Assembly: GCF_904848665.1 (NCBI RefSeq)
Contig: NZ_CAJHCQ010000039.1
Coordinates: 1-36,705, forward strand
DNA length: 36,705 nt
Direction: 5' to 3'
Source of the DNA: Paraburkholderia hiiakae
GTDB lineage: Bacteria; Pseudomonadota; Gammaproteobacteria; Burkholderiales; Burkholderiaceae
Each line of letters opens with the position of its first letter. The first letter of the stretch is position 1. The translations under genes were made by a program, and so were the position numbers. Below, one piece after another: positions 1 through 6,916 of the stretch. The notes beneath the pieces were generated by a model. The model was not told where the DNA came from and ran no database searches. It saw only the letters and a list, made by a program, of their open reading frames with translations.

Positions 1-446
1 GTTCGTATCACTTCCTCTTGGACCTTACTGCCTGCTGGTGGGCGCGCCCTCGGGCAGGAAAAGCCGAATCGGCCCGGTGGCCTGGAAAGCTGCCGCCGCG
101 ATGGGTCCGTTAAAGGACCACAACCGCCACATCGTGGAGCAAGCACGCTTGTGGCTGGTAGCGACCACTGACGACCAACTCGTCGCTGTGCAAAGCCGCT
201 TCGCTGCGGCCAGGAGTACCACGCCGGACAATGCGAAGCCCTGACCGAAGTCGGCTGGGAAACTCGCAGTCGGCCGGGCGGACGAACATCGCGATACGCC
301 TCGCCCCAAGCGCAATCAGGCCGAGTACGGCCAATAGTTGCCGCTCACCCGTCGCAGAAACGCGTCACTCGAACAGCTGATCCACGCCGAAACCTGCCCG
401 GTGCTCAATGAGGGAATCCCAGCCATCGCTACGGCGGCGCACCCGG
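1..446. other. No recognisable gene
   Basis: This stretch precedes the Lrp-type gene. Short open frames exist on both strands, but none has a convincing ribosome binding site, a recognisable motif or a family-like sequence. It may be the eroded end of a neighbouring gene outside the window. Confidence 0.5.
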
Positions 447-920
447 CTACCTGGCCGATAACACCTGACTCACGCGTTCAGCTGCTGGCACGGGAATCGA
501 GAGCACAAGCGAAGTCGTGATCGTGCCGAAGCTGCCAATTCTGTCGATGACCGCTTCGAGTTCCGCGCTCGACCGGCTCAACACGTGGAGAACGTAGCTG
601 TCCTCTCCGGTGACCCGCATGACCTCTACCACGTTCGGCGTTTCGCGAAACGTCTTCAGAAGACTGGCGCCCCGCTCCGCGGAGGCCCCGATGCGGATGA
701 TCGCGTTGATCGGAAAACCCAGCCGCGTCCAGTCCACTTCGGCGCGATATCCCTTGATCACACCGCGCTCCTTCAAGCGCCGGACACGCTCCGCACAAGC
801 GGGCGCAGTGAGCCCGACTTCTGCCGCGAGTGACTTGTAGGGTGCCCTGCCGTCGCGCAGCAGCATCTGCACCAGCTTCAGGTCCGTTGCGTCGAGAAAG
901 TTTCGATCTGCGGTTTCCAT
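447..920 (-). CDS. Lrp/AsnC-family transcriptional regulator
   Basis: A 157-residue protein of the usual Lrp/AsnC length. Residues about 10-55 form the winged helix-turn-helix (DLKLVQMLLRDGR, then the recognition part GLTAPACAERVRRL). Residues about 68-145 form the RAM effector domain, with the VTGEDSYVLHV core at 103-113 that usually lines the amino-acid-binding dimer interface. The ATG at 920 has no strong Shine-Dalgarno but gives the standard N-terminus. The gene is divergent from the 4-hydroxyphenylpyruvate dioxygenase-like gene, about 100 bases away. Lrp-type regulators beside such genes typically respond to tyrosine or a tyrosine catabolite. Inference: it controls the dioxygenase/Rid pair and probably itself. 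The ligand cannot be read from the sequence. Confidence 0.9.
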   Translation of the reverse strand: METADRNFLDATDLKLVQMLLRDGRAPYKSLAAEVGLTAPACAERVRRLKERGVIKGYRAEVDWTRLGFPINAIIRIGASAERGASLLKTFRETPNVVEVMRVTGEDSYVLHVLSRSSAELEAVIDRIGSFGTITTSLVLSIPVPAAERVSQVLSAR

Positions 921-1023
921 GGAAATAAAAGATAAGTGGCATCCAGACTTTCGATTCTAAGGCGCGTGGCACATCGATATGAAGCAAACTTGCTCCATTC
1001 CCGACATAAATGTGGAGCGCTCA
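921..1023. promoter_or_regulatory. Divergent control region between lrp-type and HPPD-type genes
   Basis: This short AT-richer gap separates two divergent genes, so both promoters and the Lrp-type operator should lie here. An in-frame ATG at 979 would extend the dioxygenase by 15 residues. A GGAG at 1014-1017 placed 6 bases before the ATG at 1024 favours the shorter protein. No promoter hexamers were clear enough to assign. Confidence 0.45.
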
Positions 1024-2070
1024 ATGAGTACCGTCACGACATCAGGTTTCGCCTTCGTCGAGTTTGCATGCCACGATCCCGACACGCTGCTTGCCTTGTT
1101 CGGAAAGCTCGGATTCAAGGCAATGGGGGGGCACGCGCGCACCGGGGCAATCCTCTTGCGCCAGGGGGAAGCTGCCCTGATCGTGAATCCTGCGTCGAAC
1201 CCGTTCCGGGAGGTTCACGGGGCATCGGCACGCGCGATTGCCATCAGCGTTGACAACGCTGCAAATGCCCTGGCGCAGGCGTTGAGGGGCGGCGCCCGCC
1301 GGGCAACCCCCGCCGAGTTCGGTGCGTTCGTCGTCGACGCGCCGGCAATCGTGGGCATTGGCGACAGCCTCGTCTATTTCGTCGACCACGACATCGAGCC
1401 CCTGTTTTCAATGGCGCATCGACCACGGCAATCTATCGAAGTGGCGGATGCCGCCATTCGTACAATCGACCACACCTCGAACATCGTCAAGCCGGAGAAC
1501 CTCGATCACTGGGCCGACTTCTACAAAGACACCTTCGCCTTCGTCCAGAAGCAATACCTGGATGTGAAAGGCAGGCAAACGGGGATGCGTGCCCGGTCGA
1601 TGGTGAGCCCGTGCGGAAAGGTGTCGATCCCGATTGCCGCCGCAGCGCACGACCAGCCCGGTGCGCTGAACCAGAACGACGAATTCATCCGCGACTACGG
1701 GGGCGAGGGCATTCAGCACATCGCCTTCCTGTCGTCGAATATCGAGCGGACCATCGCGGCCATGGAAGCCGCTGGAATCGGCTTCATGGACCCGCCGCCG
1801 AGCACCTACTACCGTAACCTGGACACCCGCGTACCCGGTCATAGGCAGAACCTCGAACACATGGAGCGCCGGGGCATTCTCGTCGACGGCAAGAGCGACG
1901 GTAGAATTCTGCTGCAACGCTTCACGCGCCGCCAGATCGGCCCGATTTTCTTCGAGATCATCGAGCGGCGCGGCGAGGACGGGTTCGGCGAAGGCAATTT
2001 CAAGGCGCTCTTCGAATCGCAGGAACAGGATCAGGTCCGGCGCGGGTCATTGAGTGCTTCGCAAACGTAA
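1024..2070 (+). CDS. hpd: 4-hydroxyphenylpyruvate dioxygenase-family protein
   Basis: A 348-residue two-domain vicinal-oxygen-chelate protein. The family converts 4-hydroxyphenylpyruvate to homogentisate in tyrosine catabolism, in the cytoplasm, using Fe(II). The three expected iron ligands are visible in the C-terminal domain: His150 (TIDHTSN), His232 (GIQHIAFLS) and Glu311 (IFFEIIERRG). The N-terminal domain is the usual non-catalytic VOC fold (GFAFVEFACHDP). The start at 1024 is chosen for its GGAG; an ATG at 979 is in frame. A Rid-family gene follows after 36 bases, probably in the same transcript, and an Lrp-type regulator is divergent. No homogentisate dioxygenase or fumarylacetoacetase is present, so this may be a stand-alone paralogue acting on tyrosine-derived or other aryl-pyruvates. 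A hydroxymandelate-synthase-like activity is less likely but cannot be excluded. Confidence 0.88.
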   Translation: MSTVTTSGFAFVEFACHDPDTLLALFGKLGFKAMGGHARTGAILLRQGEAALIVNPASNPFREVHGASARAIAISVDNAANALAQALRGGARRATPAEFGAFVVDAPAIVGIGDSLVYFVDHDIEPLFSMAHRPRQSIEVADAAIRTIDHTSNIVKPENLDHWADFYKDTFAFVQKQYLDVKGRQTGMRARSMVSPCGKVSIPIAAAAHDQPGALNQNDEFIRDYGGEGIQHIAFLSSNIERTIAAMEAAGIGFMDPPPSTYYRNLDTRVPGHRQNLEHMERRGILVDGKSDGRILLQRFTRRQIGPIFFEIIERRGEDGFGEGNFKALFESQEQDQVRRGSLSASQT

Positions 2071-2106
2071 TCCGTTCGGAATCCTCTATTTTATAAGGTA
2101 GCCATC

Positions 2107-2526
2107 ATGCAATCAACCAAGACGACTGTTGTCCTTTCGAATCCACACCCGGTTTTCGGCAGCACCGACGTTTTCAGGACCTTCAACTACGCGCCCGCCG
2201 TTGCGGCGGGCGGCTTGCTGTTCATCGCCGGCCAGATCGGCGTCCGGGCGGACGGCACCGTGCCCGCAGGCGTGGAAGAGCAGATCGATCTCGCATTTCA
2301 GAGGCTGGGCGCGATCCTGCAAGCGGCGGGGCTTGGCTTCGAGCATCTCGTCGAGCTGGTCAGCTATCATGTGGATGTCGGGACACAGCTTGCAGCGTTC
2401 CGTGAAATCAAGGATCGCTACATCAAGATGGAGCCCCCGGCGTGGACTATCCTCGGCGTAGCCGGGCTGGCCAGGCCCACACTTCTTGTCGAGATCAAGG
2501 CGGTGGCTACGACACGCGCCGCGTAA
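2107..2526 (+). CDS. Rid-family (YjgF/YER057c/UK114) protein without the canonical Arg
   Basis: A 139-residue protein with the Rid fold signature (LFIAGQIGVRADG near residues 38-50, VELVSYHVDV near 82-91, VEIKAVA near the end). True RidA enzymes deaminate reactive 2-aminoacrylate and related enamines, using an arginine in the motif P-A-R before the last strands. Here that position reads P-A-W (Trp113), so the canonical deaminase activity is doubtful and the protein fits the Arg-less Rid subfamilies. These often sit beside catabolic genes and have other or unknown roles. It lies 36 bases after the HPPD-type gene on the same strand, suggesting cotranscription. A TATAAGG run lies just before the ATG. 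Confidence 0.88.
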   Translation: MQSTKTTVVLSNPHPVFGSTDVFRTFNYAPAVAAGGLLFIAGQIGVRADGTVPAGVEEQIDLAFQRLGAILQAAGLGFEHLVELVSYHVDVGTQLAAFREIKDRYIKMEPPAWTILGVAGLARPTLLVEIKAVATTRAA

Positions 2527-2607
2527 GGTGCCGTATCCGCGCGCATTTGCGTGTGTGATGCGGCGAACTATGCAGCCGCACATGGGGCAGGTGAAGAGTC
2601 CATTACA

Positions 2608-3255
2608 CTAGCGTGGATCCGTTACCGTACCGTTGAATCCTGCCTCGTACAGCAATATGCCCTTCGCGTCGATACGGAAGCTGGTGCCAAATCTCGACGC
2701 CAGTCCAATCGAAAGGAGCAGCGGCTCGGTTTCAATGGCTCCGGGTCCGTTTTTATACGACAGCCCTTTATTCCATTCAAAAAATGCCGGTAGCGCCATC
2801 AGCGCGGGCACCGAGGCTCCGATAACGATCAACACGAGATCATTGAACTCTTCCACCTCCATTTTTCCTTCCGCCAGTGCCGCAAACAGGCGCCCAACCA
2901 CCTCGGCTTTTACCGGCTTGTAGCTATCGATGAGCAGTTGAATCAGCGTATCGGGAACCTCGTCCGTGAAACGCGGGTCGCCCATCACTTTTTCATACAA
3001 CTGATCGAGCTTTTCAGGCGCGACCTTTCCGGTCTGCTCGAGGAAAGCTGCGGTATTCCGGCGCAACTTGATGCTCATCACGGCGTCGCAAAAGCCAACT
3101 ACACCGACAATCGCACTGAACACTGGGACCTTGCTGAACACCTCGCTGTTAGTCGCGGTACCAAGCGTGATATTTGCAACCTCAATGAGGGCGTCCTTGC
3201 CTTCTTTTACTGCCGAGATTAATGGCGCAAGTATTTTGCGCGGGCCATCGTTCAC
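2608..3255 (-). CDS. Unrecognised protein, 215 aa
   Basis: I do not recognise this family. The frame is clean and normally coded. The N-terminal third is amphipathic (residues about 1-30). A hydrophobic, glycine-rich stretch lies near 45-60 (SAIVGVVGFCDAVMSIK) and a second near 138-160 (DLVLIVIGASVPALMALPAFF), so it could associate with the membrane. The middle (residues about 75-130) is acidic and helical (PEKLDQLYEKV, LIQLLIDSYKPVKAEVVGRLF). The C-terminus is polar. It stands alone, convergent with the Rid gene. Its base composition is less GC-rich than its neighbours, which could mean recent acquisition. No function is proposed. Confidence 0.7.
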   Translation of the reverse strand: MNDGPRKILAPLISAVKEGKDALIEVANITLGTATNSEVFSKVPVFSAIVGVVGFCDAVMSIKLRRNTAAFLEQTGKVAPEKLDQLYEKVMGDPRFTDEVPDTLIQLLIDSYKPVKAEVVGRLFAALAEGKMEVEEFNDLVLIVIGASVPALMALPAFFEWNKGLSYKNGPGAIETEPLLLSIGLASRFGTSFRIDAKGILLYEAGFNGTVTDPR

Positions 3256-3290
3256 GTGTTCCTCTTGTCTCTTAAAGCGTTAATGAAATC

Positions 3291-3306
3291 GCCAGCGTTC
3301 GCTGGC
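3291..3306. repeat. Short hairpin GCCAGC-GTTC-GCTGGC
   Basis: A perfect 6-base stem with a GTTC loop lies just upstream of the unknown minus-strand gene. There is no T-run, so it is not an obvious terminator. It could be a small operator or a leader hairpin. Confidence 0.35.
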
Positions 3307-3512
3307 AAAACAAATCTCAACCACTTTCGCACGACAGACCTGCCCCGTCCGCCGCGGGTGAGTGTAGCGCTTTTGTTGCGGGCTGCCCTCGATGAACGGC
3401 GACGCGCATTGCGTGCCTCCCACGCGCGAAACGCAAGCCTCTGGCCCCACCCGCACGCTCACGCATGCCCCGCCAGCGAATGCCCACCGTCACCCCGGAA
3501 AGAGAAGCGACG

Positions 3513-3587
3513 ATGCTCGCTCAACATACGCGCGCACACGCGTCATGTACCTGCGCGCTAGTCGCATCTTTCGCACAACAGGAGTGA
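3513..3587 (+). CDS. Possible 24-aa leader peptide
   Basis: An ATG follows a purine-rich AAGAGAAG and opens a 24-codon frame that ends in TGA at 3585-3587, three bases before the ATG of the next small gene. The next gene's AGGAG lies inside the last codons, the geometry of translational coupling. The peptide (starts MLAQHTRAHASC) has no known motif. It may be chance, since the region is short and GC-rich. Confidence 0.25.
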   Translation: MLAQHTRAHASCTCALVASFAQQE

Positions 3588-3590
3588 GCC

Positions 3591-3881
3591 ATGCCGTCGG
3601 GCGCAGCTATTGGAACTTTAGGGACTGTTGCGGGCGCCGCAGTGTCGGGAGCCATGTCTCCCAGCACGTCGGGCGGCTCCGGCTATTAAGCGCCGACCGG
3701 TCTGCCTACCACCGACAGTGGCTGGATCGGGCTGCTTGGGCAGCTCGGGAACGCTTATTACGGCAACAATCAGGCGATCAACGACACGCTCCAGAATGGG
3801 TTCAACGGCTCGCTGAACGCGAATTCAATGTACGGGCCCGGTTATACGGGCAACGGTGTGATTTTCCGCATCGCACCGTAA
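3591..3881 (+). pseudogene. Small Gly/Asn-rich protein gene with one in-frame TAA
   Basis: A strong AGGAG lies 6 bases before the ATG at 3591. The frame encodes 32 residues (MPSGAAIGTLGTVAGAAVSG, then a Ser/Gly-rich run), meets TAA at 3687-3689, and continues in the same frame for 63 more residues to TAA at 3879. The second part looks like real protein: it includes WIGLLGQLGNAYYGNNQ and ends NGVIFRIAP. Overall it is an alanine/glycine-rich hydrophobic start followed by an Asn/Gly-rich polar tail, a style seen in small phage virion or secreted proteins, but I cannot name a family. Either a nonsense mutation has broken a 96-codon gene or the stop is read through. A large hairpin with a T-run follows at 3932-3974. 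Confidence 0.55.
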
Positions 3882-3931
3882 TCCTGGTCCGCTAAATCAG
3901 AAAAGCCCACTGCCAGTCTTGGAGTGAACTG

Positions 3932-3974
3932 CACCCCAAAAGTTGGACATTGGTCCAGCCTTTGGGGTGTTTTT
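3932..3974 (+). terminator. Long hairpin with T-run; also resembles an IS end
   Basis: CACCCCAAAAGTTGGAC (3932-3948) pairs with GTCCAGCCTTTGGGGTG (3953-3969), 15 of 17 positions, around a 4-base loop, and is followed by TTTTT. This is a good intrinsic terminator for the small gene at 3591. The CACCCCAAAAGTTGGAC arm, preceded by TGAACTG, also resembles terminal repeats of some IS3-type elements, so it may be a leftover insertion-sequence end. Confidence 0.6.
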
Positions 3975-4009
3975 ATGAACCGCTCCGGTTTTCCTACACG
4001 TTAAAGCGC

Positions 4010-4320
4010 AGCGCTCGGGCCACCTCTCGAATCCGCCGCCTTGATCTCGTGGAGTTGCGCTTGATAGTCCGAGAACTGCTTCGGATTCGCGGCCATGCTC
4101 TTCACCCCAGTTATCCAAGTGATGCTTGCTGGCCTGCATGTTGTCCACCCTCTGTTGCAACAGATCGTCGGTCAGGGCCGAGGCATCGTAGACAAACACA
4201 TTCATCATGCGTTTGACGTTTTCGAGCGTGGGTTCGCCATACCTCTGAACCGTGGCCAGTACGCGATCGTAAGCAACAGCGAATGTCGTGAGTCGAATCT
4301 CTACGATGCCACGTTCACGG
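4010..4320 (-). pseudogene. Remnant of a meta-cleavage-product (alpha/beta) hydrolase
   Basis: Reading the minus strand from about 4320 gives a segment typical of the lid region of BphD/MhpC/TesD-type C-C bond hydrolases: QRYGEPTLENVKRMMNVF, VYDASALTDDLLQQRVDN and MQASKHHLDNW. After a frameshift near 4100 it resumes as SMAANPKQFSDYQAQLHEIK. Such enzymes hydrolyse 2-hydroxy-6-oxo-dienoates made by extradiol ring cleavage. Only the middle of the roughly 280-residue protein survives. The nucleophile-elbow serine and the terminal Asp/His region are absent, so it cannot be active. It lies directly beyond the IS-like hairpin. It shows that a ring-cleavage pathway once lay here or was brought in as a fragment. 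Confidence 0.7.
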
Positions 4321-4988
4321 GCCAGAACGGAAGACGCGTGCCAGTACGCGTGTGATTTTGAAAGGCCGTAGCGGTCATCGCCTGGAAATGGGGTTTCCGG
4401 CCGTCAGGCATCCAACTGTCTCGACTCGACGAGGCGCCGCGGTAAGACAGGCCGTGGAGTTGCAAGGATGAATCGTAGCCACTACATCACATTGCCCCGA
4501 CACCTGATCCGGAAGGCGTGGGTTGCTCGCCACCCTGAAGGGGAGCCGTCGCAAAGGTTTCCAGCGTCTGCCAGCCATCCTGAAGCGGACTGTTTCGACG
4601 GCCGATACCAGACGACCGCTCATGCTCTCTGTTCAGGTAGGCACCAAACAGGTGCGTGGTCCTCGATGCTTGCCAGGAAATTCCCTGGTCACCTTGACAT
4701 CAGCATTTCTGCCACTCATCATTCGATGTACATTCATTCGATATAGAATCACTTTGTGAGACGGACGTTCAGCCATGGCATCTGCTTGGTGTGCGCGATA
4801 GCTATGCGCTAAAAAATGCGAGATCTGCACGTCGCTTTGATTCAGCGAGCAGCGCGACGACATCGCGCGCCAATCGCGGTTCTTATATGATTCGTAGTAC
4901 TTATTTTAATTTCCGAGACGACTCTATGTGAGTGGTTCTCCACGTGATCTGCAACGTGCTCAATCAACATCTGAGAAGGAGACTAGAC
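4321..4988. other. Long non-coding stretch upstream of the NTF2-like gene
   Basis: No convincing gene on either strand. Composition falls in GC toward the right. A TTGACA-like hexamer at 4694-4699 and two near-identical 12-base repeats at 4719 and 4734 suggest a control region, about 250 bases before the NTF2-like gene. Confidence 0.45.
4719..4745 (+). repeat. Two 12-base direct repeats, TCATTCGATRTA
   Basis: TCATTCGATGTA (4719-4730) and TCATTCGATATA (4734-4745) differ at one base and are 15 bases apart start to start, about one and a half helical turns. They lie in an AT-rich zone near a TTGACA-like hexamer, so they could be a regulator site, though no matching regulator gene is adjacent. 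Confidence 0.35.
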
Positions 4989-5369
4989 ATGTCCCGTCAA
5001 GCGCATACAGCAGCTTTCGAATTCGCAACGGAGGTGTACAACGCGGTCGATTCGATGGACGAGCAGAGGTTGGCGCCCTTCCTGACGGAAAATTGCAGAT
5101 TCGTCTATGCGAACAACGATCCAGTCGTCGGGCGCGTGAACGCTGCCGCAAGCTCGAAGAAGTTCCTGGATACGCTTGCCGCCATCAAGCACGATCTGCT
5201 TGAGGTCTGGTCATTCGACGACGTCATCGTCTCGCAGATCAAAGTGACCTACACCCGCAAGGACGAAACGACGCTGACCATACCGGCCGCGACGATCTGG
5301 CGGGTACACGGTGAGCAAATCGATGAGTACCGCATCTACGTCGACATTGGACCGCTGTTCTCGCACTGA
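4989..5369 (+). CDS. NTF2/SnoaL-like domain protein
   Basis: A 126-residue single-domain protein. AAGGAG at 4975-4980 lies 8 bases before the ATG at 4989, which selects this start over a longer frame beginning at 4932. The pattern is that of the NTF2/SnoaL-like cone fold: an N-terminal helix (FATEVYNAVDSMDEQRLAPF), then LTENCRFVYANNDPVVGR, a helix (AAIKHDLLEVWSF) and closing strands (IPAATIWRVHGEQIDEYRIY, VDIGPLF). The family includes ketosteroid-isomerase-like enzymes, cyclases and non-enzymatic binding proteins, so the reaction cannot be told. It is upstream of a porin and an MFS permease on the same strand and could belong to the same catabolic module. Confidence 0.8.
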   Translation: MSRQAHTAAFEFATEVYNAVDSMDEQRLAPFLTENCRFVYANNDPVVGRVNAAASSKKFLDTLAAIKHDLLEVWSFDDVIVSQIKVTYTRKDETTLTIPAATIWRVHGEQIDEYRIYVDIGPLFSH

Positions 5370-5669
5370 TCAGCCCGCAAGCGTAAGCATATGCATCGCA
5401 CTGCCAAAACCGAGGGCGACTATCGCGTTTCTGGATCGTCTTCGATGTCAGCCTTCGATTTCATGCGGCCTGGCGTGTACCGGGCAAGGACACCAGCAAG
5501 CACCACCCCACGGCGACATTTTTCCAACTCCGCCAGAACGATTTGCTGCGTGTGTGGCGCCCGCACCTTCCTATTACTGGTCTTCATTTTATTTAATCAT
5601 CTTAATCAATCGAGTCAACGTTAACTTGGAAATTTTAAGTAATTTCAATCTGCCGCGAGAGATTCTGAG
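5370..5669 (+). promoter_or_regulatory. Porin upstream region
   Basis: No gene is seen. The last 100 bases are strikingly AT-rich for this genome and contain a GTTAAC palindrome in CAACGTTAACTTG (about 5617-5629). This composition is typical of a strong, regulated porin promoter and 5' leader. Confidence 0.4.
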
Positions 5670-6752
5670 ATGGCACATAAAACGTCGATTGTCAATTTTA
5701 GCCTGCTTGCGGGAGTCGCATTGACGCTATTCTCCGGACTTGCATGCGCTCAGAGTAGCGTTACCTTATACGGAATCGTCGACGCAGGCTTGCTATACAC
5801 AAGCAAAACCGCGAATAGCTCGACTGGAGAAAATTCAGGAAAGCAATTCTCTTTCATTGACTCTGGATCCACGCCTTCCTCATTTGGCATGGAGGGCACT
5901 GAAGACCTTGGGGGAGGTCTGAAGGCAAAGTTCAAACTCGAAAATGGATTCAGTACAGCAAACGGTGGCGCTGGAATTTCGAACGGAAACTTCTTCGGCC
6001 GCCAGGCCTGGGTCAGTCTGCAGAGCAATTTGGGCGAATTGAAGACGGGTCTACAGTTTTCCCCATTCTTTCTCGCTCTGTACAGACTTGACCCTCGCGG
6101 CCTGTCAACATTCGGCAGCAGTTCCGTTATCTATGCCGATAGTGTAGTGGCTACAGGCGTGTTCGCTTCCAATGCCGTGTCATACACGAGTCCTGTTATC
6201 GCAGGCTTCACGGGCAGCGTACTGTATGCCCTCGGCGGCGAAGCCGGTAATTTCTCTGCCGGACGAAATTATTCAGCCGATCTGATGTACGACAACGGCA
6301 CGCTGATGATTGATGTCGCCTTTTATAGCGGCAATCCTGGTGGAACCGCGCAGACCCCCGTACCAACGGACGTGGGATTCACTGGCAGGATGTTGGGGGC
6401 CTCCTATAAATTCGACAGCCTCACTTTTAAGGCTTCGTTCACCAGCTATAAGATTTCCGGTTCTTTTAGCAACAACGTATACGGTGGCGGCATCAATTAT
6501 GACATCACACCGGCTCTCAACGTAAATGGCGGGATGTGGTACACGATTGATCGAAATAACTCGTCAAACCATTCGATTCTGGCTGCCGTTGGCACGCAGT
6601 ACTTTCTCTCGCGATCGACTTCCCTGTACGGACAGATAGGCGTTGTGAACAATCACGGGAAAATGGACACGGGTTTATCTGTCAACGGGGCAACACAGGA
6701 GATCGCCGGGACGTCTGTCGGTACTGTAGTGGGCATTCGCCATCTTTTCTAG
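5670..6752 (+). CDS. Outer-membrane porin (Burkholderia trimeric type)
   Basis: A 360-residue protein with a clear signal peptide (residues 1-27, cleavage after ACA, before QSSVTLYG). It opens the mature protein with SSVTLYGIVDAGL, the standard first strand of Gram-negative general porins of this order, and ends in VVGIRHLF, the terminal Phe recognised by the BAM machinery. EGTEDLGGGLKAKFKLE and FFGRQAWVSL are typical early strands. Length and the alternating pattern fit a 16-stranded trimeric barrel for diffusion of small solutes. Base composition is lower in GC than flanking genes, usual for highly expressed or mobile porins. The ATG at 5670 has only a weak GAGA behind it. An MFS permease follows 164 bases downstream, suggesting joint uptake of one substrate. 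Confidence 0.92.
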   Translation: MAHKTSIVNFSLLAGVALTLFSGLACAQSSVTLYGIVDAGLLYTSKTANSSTGENSGKQFSFIDSGSTPSSFGMEGTEDLGGGLKAKFKLENGFSTANGGAGISNGNFFGRQAWVSLQSNLGELKTGLQFSPFFLALYRLDPRGLSTFGSSSVIYADSVVATGVFASNAVSYTSPVIAGFTGSVLYALGGEAGNFSAGRNYSADLMYDNGTLMIDVAFYSGNPGGTAQTPVPTDVGFTGRMLGASYKFDSLTFKASFTSYKISGSFSNNVYGGGINYDITPALNVNGGMWYTIDRNNSSNHSILAAVGTQYFLSRSTSLYGQIGVVNNHGKMDTGLSVNGATQEIAGTSVGTVVGIRHLF

Positions 6753-6916
6753 TACCGCTATTCTTCCTTGCCACGACTGCCCCGCATGATTGGCGCAGCG
6801 AGCGCAGAAGCAACTTGAACCTTGGGGCAATAAACCGGAATACATGCGCCACGGTCTTTTAAATAAGCAGGCGATGACATTGATTCGGTGTACGAAATCA
6901 CATAATGGAGATGATC

